NCBI GenBank assembly: GCA_002335425.1
Contig: DDCB01000030.1
Span: 40,030 to 104,029, forward strand
DNA length: 64,000 bases
Reading direction: 5' to 3'
From: Chthonomonas sp. UBA2017
GTDB taxonomy: Bacteria; Armatimonadota; Fimbriimonadia; Fimbriimonadales; Fimbriimonadaceae
The stretch's first letter is position 1; the number at the start of each line of letters is the position of its first letter. Positions 59,379 through 64,000 of the stretch are shown here, one piece after another. The position numbers were made by a program, and so were the translations under genes. The notes beneath the pieces were generated by a model. The model was given only the letters and a program-made list of their open reading frames with translations. It made no database searches and was not told the origin of the DNA.

Positions 59379-60413
59379 TTGAGGGCGCGGTCTCTACTTA
59401 GAATTACGGAGTTGTCAGGCCTAGGGGTCTGTGGCTTCTTGCTTGCGTCCCACTTTACGGAGTCTTCGGCTGGTTGTCCATTGTTCCAATCAGGGGATTG
59501 CGGAGCATTGCTCGAAAGTCACTACTCAGAACTAAAGGGAGTGCCGGTCGTGCTGTTTGGTTTCATCTTCTGGGTGACCTGCTCTTACGTAAGAAATTGT
59601 TTTGGCTGGAGTTCAAGGACGTTAGTGTTCCTTGTTCTTTTGAGTAGTCTTGCCTCGATCATTTCGATCGCCTTAATCGTCTTCTCAAGACACTATATTG
59701 GTTTGCATTGTTCTTGGTGCACGATTTCCTGCTTATTAGTCCTTACGCACACTGCCCTATTAGCATTGCTTGGCAAAAGTCAGCCATCCGATCGTATTCA
59801 GTCTTCTAGGGATGTTTCAGGTAGAAAGAATTTTGTGGGCTCGCTGATCTTTGCCTCACTCATTGTCGCTTTCGTTCTTATCAGAGACTTCAATAGGGTG
59901 CCAAGGAAGTTGGAGCTTTCGCGCCTCACGAAAGCTGACATCTTGGCAACGCCATTAAAGTTCGGCTCTGAGAAGAGTGATAGAATTTTGATCGTCATTG
60001 GGAGCGCGACCTGCGGCGGATGTCATGTCGTCATTCCTGAAATTCTGCAGGCAGTAGAAAAGAGAGCTGGTGATGCGAGTTGCCCCAGAGTTGTCATTCA
60101 CCTATTGGGAGGTCAAGGCGATTCATTGCAAGACCTGGCGACGCGAATCATATACAATTCCCAAAAGCCTAGCTCAATGATTTCTACTGTTTTCAGGGTT
60201 ATAGACCGTTGTGACGGTAAGCCCGTGTCTGACTGTAAACTGCAACTGGATAAGCTCGAAGGATCAAGCACAAATGTTGCAAACGTGATCTCAAGTGACA
60301 TATCAAAGAAGATCTCAGCCTTCCAGCTTCCGACACTTTTGTTTTTCACAAATGAATCGATCATCGAAATTGACTTCGCCAAAGCCCTGCAGCTTCTTCG
60401 AAAGGAGGCATAG
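59379..60413 (+). CDS. VKOR-family quinone-linked disulfide oxidase fused to a thioredoxin-like domain
   Basis: A 344-residue membrane enzyme that makes disulfides for exported proteins. The VKOR domain holds the loop cysteines in CPLFQSGDC, the conserved ESHYSELKGVPVVLFG serine block, and the active-site CSWC in GLHCSWCTISC. Three or four more hydrophobic helices complete the bundle. After a linker, the C-terminal domain (about 195-344) has a thioredoxin-like CGGC (GSATCGGCHVVIPEI), the usual partner domain. VKOR passes electrons from the thioredoxin part to quinone. The start is TTG 59379; an in-frame TGA sits upstream. It lies 24 bases before a secreted Cys-rich peptide. Base composition is lower in G+C than most of the window. 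Confidence 0.88.
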   Translation: MRARSLLRITELSGLGVCGFLLASHFTESSAGCPLFQSGDCGALLESHYSELKGVPVVLFGFIFWVTCSYVRNCFGWSSRTLVFLVLLSSLASIISIALIVFSRHYIGLHCSWCTISCLLVLTHTALLALLGKSQPSDRIQSSRDVSGRKNFVGSLIFASLIVAFVLIRDFNRVPRKLELSRLTKADILATPLKFGSEKSDRILIVIGSATCGGCHVVIPEILQAVEKRAGDASCPRVVIHLLGGQGDSLQDLATRIIYNSQKPSSMISTVFRVIDRCDGKPVSDCKLQLDKLEGSSTNVANVISSDISKKISAFQLPTLLFFTNESIIEIDFAKALQLLRKEA

Positions 60414-60437
60414 GGCTTTACTTATGAGGAGAAAATA

Positions 60438-60662
60438 ATGACATCGCAAAACGTATATAGAGTGGTATTCGCCACGGCTCTCATCGCCATGATCTCGGTG
60501 TTGATGATTCCAACGACTGCAACTGCCTTCGTGAATCTATGTAAAGTAGATTTTGTCAATGGTGGATGCAAGGACAATGGTTGCGATCAGAACGGCCCTT
60601 ATCCGGGTTATCTGAAGTGTAAACGTGTCCAGAGTTTATGCAATTGTATTGAAGCAGAGTAG
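60438..60662 (+). CDS. Secreted six-cysteine peptide precursor
   Basis: A 74-residue precursor with a Sec-type signal peptide (FATALIAMISVLMIPTTATA), probably cleaved after ATA, leaving about 45 residues. The mature part has six cysteines in the pattern C-x8-C-x4-C-x11-C-x6-C-x1-C, enough for three disulfides, and is otherwise hydrophilic with a Gly/Pro/Tyr-containing centre. An excellent SD (GAGGAG) precedes the ATG. Adjacent to a disulfide-forming enzyme and with its own terminator. Family unknown; may be a toxin, signal or structural peptide. Confidence 0.8.
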   Translation: MTSQNVYRVVFATALIAMISVLMIPTTATAFVNLCKVDFVNGGCKDNGCDQNGPYPGYLKCKRVQSLCNCIEAE

Positions 60663-60670
60663 GTCTACAA

Positions 60671-60709
60671 ATGACGGATTCACTTAAGTGAATCCGCCAT
60701 GCTTTTTTT
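60671..60709 (+). terminator. Rho-independent terminator after the Cys-rich peptide
   Basis: A long stem (60671-60683 with 60688-60700; one mismatch, including a perfect palindrome at 60676-60695) followed by GC and seven Ts (60703-60709). It probably ends most cassette transcripts before the next gene. Confidence 0.85.
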
Positions 60710-60722
60710 GGAGATGTAGTTT

Positions 60723-62699
60723 ATGTTGTTGTCTATATTGACCATCTCTTCCGAGGCATTGATCAAGATTGATCCTGCATTTCTTACCCTCTCGGAAGTT
60801 GTAAGTGTTGTTCGCGAATCGGAAGTGCCGTTGCTGGTCTCGAAAGAGCTTGAGCCAGTTGTTCTGTTTGTCAGATTTAGGGGCACGAAAGCGCAGCTCA
60901 GACTGAGCATCGAAGAGGCCATATTTGCGTCATGGATCCGCTCCGATAAGTTCATTCGAATCGGGAGGACGAAGGAGAACTTGAGTCAGATGCTCTCCCA
61001 AAGGAGTCGCAACGCCTCAGACTTCTTGACTGCTCTTAGTGATTTGAGCACTCGCACCCCGAGTCCCGAGGCTTTTCGCACCCGCTGGGCAGAGTTTCTT
61101 CAGAGATTAGTCCGGGGTGGTGCGCCTGAAAGAGCTCAGACCGGGACTCTGCTCGAGACCTGGCTGAGTCAGCGGTTTCTTCATCACTTTGGCGAAGCGG
61201 GGCTGGGATCGATGGAAATTGGAGACGTCAGGATATTTTCAAGTCTTCGCGAATCAAGTTTTTTGAGTTTGCCGCCAGGGTTTCTCAAAGACATCGAGTT
61301 TATCCAAGACTTTTATGAGCAACTTCGAGGTCATGCGGATCGAATTCCGGAAGACGGAGCCTATTCGACGTATAAGAAGGTTGCGCAAAGCTCAGAACCT
61401 CTGTCTGTCGGTTCGGTTTTCGTACGCTTGATTCGGACTGATCGAGGGATCATTGCGCATGTTCGGGTCTTCAGTTCGACCGGCAGTTCGCTTGGATCAG
61501 GTTGGCATCAACTTGCACACTTGCAGAATTCAGGGCTCGATCCTCTTTTTCCGCAGACGCCGATTTTGCCCCCGGCAAGGGATCGGTCGCTCGTAGCTCA
61601 GCTTCGGTTGACGGATCAATGGGAAGATGCGTCCGAGATCTTACGCGAGAATTTTCCCAGCCCACTGACGGCGGTGGTCGAAAGGTCATTGAGGGAGCCT
61701 CTCTCCCTCTTGACTCAGCACTTTCTTGAGCAATTGAGTCCTTCAGAGAATCTCGTGGCTTGGGTGCCTGATTCCGCTGAGACTGCGTTTGAGGCTGCTC
61801 AGCGGACATCTCCGAAGACCGAATCGGATGTTTATCAGATTTTGTCGGGGACCGTTCAGTGCGAGGTCTTGCGTCGTCCTTCGGGAATTTTGATTCGGCC
61901 GATGGATCCGCTGCGGGCGGGTCAAATGGTTGTCTCGCGTCGTGGCACCACGACGCTTTGGGCTCAAATCATACGGACAAAGGAGTTGAGCTTTGCGACT
62001 CGGATGGCGTTTTGGCGAGCCGCTCCACCCCTGGCAACTGAGGTGCGGGCGATCGAAAATCGTCTTAGGCTGCCTTTGCCCTTCATAGCGGATGTCGGAA
62101 TGGGGTCGAGTTTTGAGTCTTTGGCTTCACTTCAGTTTGCGGGTTCGTTATCTGATTCGCAATGGAAGCTCTTGAAGTCTGGCAACGCCTTGCCGTTTGC
62201 GAGCCTGACCCCGGTTCAGAAGGACTTAGCTTATCGGTGGGTCCGAGATGGGGGCGTGAATCAATCACCGGAGTTAGAGGCTCGAAGCGACTTCGAACGC
62301 AGTCCCTTTTTTGCTCTGGCCCAGTTGGAGAGCGGATCGACTCAGGTTCAGTGTCTGAACGAGGAAGTGTACGTGGGGGCTCCGGTCGAGGTCCATTTTT
62401 CGGGAGTCAAGCCGACGCTCAAGAGTCAGTTGATGGATGGTGTTCGATTTGGGCAGACCCTGAATGAGGAGCGGTTTGCCGCTCTGCAGCAAGGAAATTG
62501 GGCGTTTGGACGAATGCCTCTTTATCGACTTCAGTTGGCGAACGGGAGTCAATTCGTTTTTGAGCAGGCGTTCGCCGATGTGCCGACGCTTGAATCTCCG
62601 GCTCAAGGCGTACCGTTTGAGGAGTTGCCGTCGAACTTTCGACAGGATCTTGCCAAGGGATTCCTTGAGAACCAGCCTCCCGGGACCGGGGAGCGCTGA
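60723..62699 (+). CDS. Large hypothetical protein, possibly exported, 658 aa
   Basis: Not recognised. A short hydrophobic N-terminus (MLLSILTISSEA) may be a minimal signal sequence. Residues about 20-82 (LTLSEVVSVVRESEVPLLVS, then a strand-rich part ending IRIGRTKE) recall the short N-terminal domain of secretins/TonB receptors, a weak match. The rest is mixed alpha/beta without repeats or TMs; only one cysteine pair-like set is absent, so it is not obviously a disulfide substrate. The base composition rises toward the genome norm along the gene. It follows the peptide terminator by 14 bases and may be expressed by read-through or its own promoter. Confidence 0.7.
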   Translation: MLLSILTISSEALIKIDPAFLTLSEVVSVVRESEVPLLVSKELEPVVLFVRFRGTKAQLRLSIEEAIFASWIRSDKFIRIGRTKENLSQMLSQRSRNASDFLTALSDLSTRTPSPEAFRTRWAEFLQRLVRGGAPERAQTGTLLETWLSQRFLHHFGEAGLGSMEIGDVRIFSSLRESSFLSLPPGFLKDIEFIQDFYEQLRGHADRIPEDGAYSTYKKVAQSSEPLSVGSVFVRLIRTDRGIIAHVRVFSSTGSSLGSGWHQLAHLQNSGLDPLFPQTPILPPARDRSLVAQLRLTDQWEDASEILRENFPSPLTAVVERSLREPLSLLTQHFLEQLSPSENLVAWVPDSAETAFEAAQRTSPKTESDVYQILSGTVQCEVLRRPSGILIRPMDPLRAGQMVVSRRGTTTLWAQIIRTKELSFATRMAFWRAAPPLATEVRAIENRLRLPLPFIADVGMGSSFESLASLQFAGSLSDSQWKLLKSGNALPFASLTPVQKDLAYRWVRDGGVNQSPELEARSDFERSPFFALAQLESGSTQVQCLNEEVYVGAPVEVHFSGVKPTLKSQLMDGVRFGQTLNEERFAALQQGNWAFGRMPLYRLQLANGSQFVFEQAFADVPTLESPAQGVPFEELPSNFRQDLAKGFLENQPPGTGER

Positions 62700-62758
62700 A
62701 TGGACTGAAGCCCAAGTTGGTGTGCGTCGTAATACTATGAAGGTAGAGATGACACGCC

Positions 62759-63268
62759 ATGCAATCGTTTGAGTCCAAGCCTGGGGGTCCTTGGGACCAG
62801 GTCCGAGATGAGGAGCTCGGAGAGCTTTTAGAGCGGCTGCATGCAAGCGACCGCTCCATGGCGGCTTTGGAGCAGGATCATTCGGACACCCATGCCATCC
62901 GGAGTCTGTGCGAAGTGACCGGTCGGAGCGAGGCCGAGGTTCTTCAGGTCCTCCAGGAAGTTCGGCGGGAGCGGCGCGAGGCGGAATTGGCTCGCCGGCT
63001 GCTGGAGCTTGAGGAGCCTCTTTTTCGAGTGGAGCGGCCGAGCACCGAGTTGCCAGTCGATCCGTTCATGAACTACGATTGGAAGCGGCGGATTCCGATT
63101 TCGAGGGCCTTGATGGATCGGGAGGCTCTGGAGAGGCGGCGGGTCCGGTTGCGCGAGAAGCTCGATTCGCGCTCGGATGAGATGATCGGCCGCTGGGCTC
63201 TTTGGATCATGGCGGGCTTGAGCTTGTTGCTAATCGCGGGGGCGGTGGTGAGCTCGTGGGTGCGATAG
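62759..63268 (+). CDS. Hypothetical protein with a C-terminal membrane anchor
   Basis: A 169-residue protein: an acidic N-terminal half (DEELGELLERLHASDRSMAAL), a helix-turn-helix-like stretch around LCEVTGRSEAEVLQVLQEV, an Arg-rich region, then one TM (WALWIMAGLSLLLIAGAVVSSWV) at the end. It is probably a cytosolic domain tethered to the membrane. Not recognised. The ATG at 62759 is 60 bases after the preceding stop. Confidence 0.7.
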   Translation: MQSFESKPGGPWDQVRDEELGELLERLHASDRSMAALEQDHSDTHAIRSLCEVTGRSEAEVLQVLQEVRRERREAELARRLLELEEPLFRVERPSTELPVDPFMNYDWKRRIPISRALMDREALERRRVRLREKLDSRSDEMIGRWALWIMAGLSLLLIAGAVVSSWVR

Positions 63269-63292
63269 CGGGGCGAGAATTCGGGGAAAAGC

Positions 63293-63301
63293 TGTGGATA
63301 A
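63293..63301. promoter_or_regulatory. Single perfect DnaA box
   Basis: TGTGGATAA, the reverse complement of the consensus TTATCCACA, about 60 bases upstream of the rRNA P1 promoter. One box alone is not an origin. Confidence 0.5.
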
Positions 63302-63354
63302 CGCGGCGCCAAAGGTTCAAGACGACGGAATTCTCGAAAAAGTCGCTGGGGGTC

Positions 63355-63384
63355 TTGACATTGCGGGGTTGGGTGGCCTACAAT
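63355..63384 (+). promoter_or_regulatory. rRNA promoter P1
   Basis: TTGACA (perfect), an 18-base G-rich spacer and TACAAT. Confidence 0.8.
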
Positions 63385-63416
63385 ATCCCCTGCACCCAGC
63401 AATGGGAGCAAGCAAT

Positions 63417-63446
63417 TTGACAGCTCAATATTGGACGCGATGTAAC
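63417..63446 (+). promoter_or_regulatory. rRNA promoter P2
   Basis: TTGACA (perfect), an 18-base spacer and TGTAAC, 62 bases after P1. The -10 is weaker. Confidence 0.5.
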
Positions 63447-63574
63447 GAACAGTGAAGTCTAGCTCGGAGTCATTTACCGAGCAAATAGAAATCTCCTTCC
63501 GAGTTTATCTCGATAGGAATCTCTATCAATTCAAGCTATGACACCAATCCCGCAAGGGAAATTGGAAAACACTT

Positions 63575-64000
63575 TCTTCGGAGAGTTTGATCATGGCTCA
63601 GGACGAACGCTGGCGGCGTGCCTAAAACATGCAAGTCGAACGGAGCCTTCGGGCTTAGTGGCGAACGGCGGAGTAATACATAAACAACGTGCCCCAAAGA
63701 CTGGGATAGCCGCGGGAAACTGCGAGTAATACCAGATGTGGCCTCGGGAAGGCATCTTTCTGAGATTAAACGGTTTTTCGCTTTGGGAGCGGTTTATGAC
63801 TCATCAGCTAGTTGGTAGGGTAATGGCCTACCAAGGCGACGACGGGTAGGGGGTCTGAGAGGATGATCCCCCCGAGTGGGACTGAGACACGGCCCACACA
63901 CCTACGGGTGGCAGCAGTTGGGAATCTTGCACAATGGGGGAAACCCTGATGCAGCGACGCCGCGTGGAGGATGAAGGATTTAGGTCTGTAAACTCCTTTT
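63575..64000 (+). rRNA. rrs: 16S ribosomal RNA, 5' part
   Basis: The universal 5' sequence AGAGTTTGATCATGGCTCAG begins at 63582, placing base 1 near 63575. GACGAACGCTGGCGGCGTGCC, the ACTGAGACACGGCC block and GGCAGCAGTTGGGAATCTTG follow in order. The gene runs off the window after about 426 bases. This is the most useful stretch for placing the organism. Confidence 0.98.

Larger units (their letters stand above)
63269..63574 (+). promoter_or_regulatory. rRNA operon promoter and leader region
   Basis: 306 bases before 16S rRNA. It contains a DnaA box (63293-63301), promoter P1 (63355-63384), promoter P2 (63417-63446), a hairpin GCTCGG...CCGAGC (63462-63482) and small stems (GATAG...CTATC, TCCC-GCAA-GGGA) closer to the gene, which may guide processing. 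Confidence 0.7.

Noticed and set aside
1..64000. CRISPR arrays, tRNAs, insertion sequences and prophage genes.
   Set aside because: No regularly spaced direct repeats, tRNA cloverleaf, transposase motif or phage module was seen in any intergenic region or frame.

Overview
The window looks like chromosomal DNA of a G+C-rich, flagellated, diderm bacterium. LpxB (lipid A), two flagellins, a chemotaxis receptor and polysaccharide genes sit beside genes more usual in Firmicutes-like lineages (RNase J, RNase HIII, MutS2, an AddAB-type pair, an aroQ-aminopeptidase pair). With the 5' end of a 16S gene and many genes whose -10 box lies directly before the start codon, this fits Armatimonadota, perhaps Fimbriimonadia. 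That placement is inference; comparing the 16S fragment (63575-64000) would settle it. I see no tRNA gene, CRISPR array, insertion sequence or prophage.

Layout. 1-7413: folD end, a carbon-nitrogen hydrolase, an AddA/AddB-type pair in which neither subunit keeps a nuclease site, and a small membrane protein. 7417-13092: flagellin 1, a hypothetical gene, a glycosylasparaginase, SelB and a degenerate ABC ATPase. 13117-17409: a secreted dockerin-repeat protein, then an operon of GT4 glycosyltransferase, Trm112-like protein, AroQ and an M24 peptidase. 17471-22646: a small anchored protein, a degenerate Fic/Doc protein and a four-gene surface-polysaccharide operon. 22643-28055: RNase J, DinB-like, HtpX, SucC and a PfkB kinase. 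28129-33995: a second dockerin-repeat protein, rhamnulose-phosphate aldolase plus rhamnulokinase, LpxB and an M42 peptidase. 34028-43220: UvrC, flagellin 2, a lone sugar-type ABC permease, CTP synthase and MutS2. 43285-48295: a run of small genes (TfoX_N, 2TM, DoxX, DUF1800, a Fur-family regulator). 48287-52646: a tightly overlapping operon maf-ftsE-ftsX-M23 peptidase-HIT-rnhC that links septal ABC signalling to a murein hydrolase. 52715-59157: a DegT aminotransferase, a chemotaxis receptor with a hairpin over its start, HNH nuclease, RsgA and LipA. 59252-62699: a more A/T-rich cassette with a VKOR-thioredoxin fusion, a secreted six-cysteine peptide and a 658-residue protein of unknown function. 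62759-64000: a tail-anchored hypothetical protein, tandem rRNA promoters and the start of 16S rRNA.

The best candidate for an undescribed system is the 59252-62699 cassette. A membrane disulfide-generating enzyme fused to its own thioredoxin domain lies 24 bases before a tiny exported peptide whose six cysteines would suit three disulfides. Other points of interest are the nuclease-less AddAB pair, the two flagellins whose normally variable middle is almost identical while the conserved ends differ, the SD-hiding hairpin before the chemotaxis receptor, and the widespread leaderless-gene signature.
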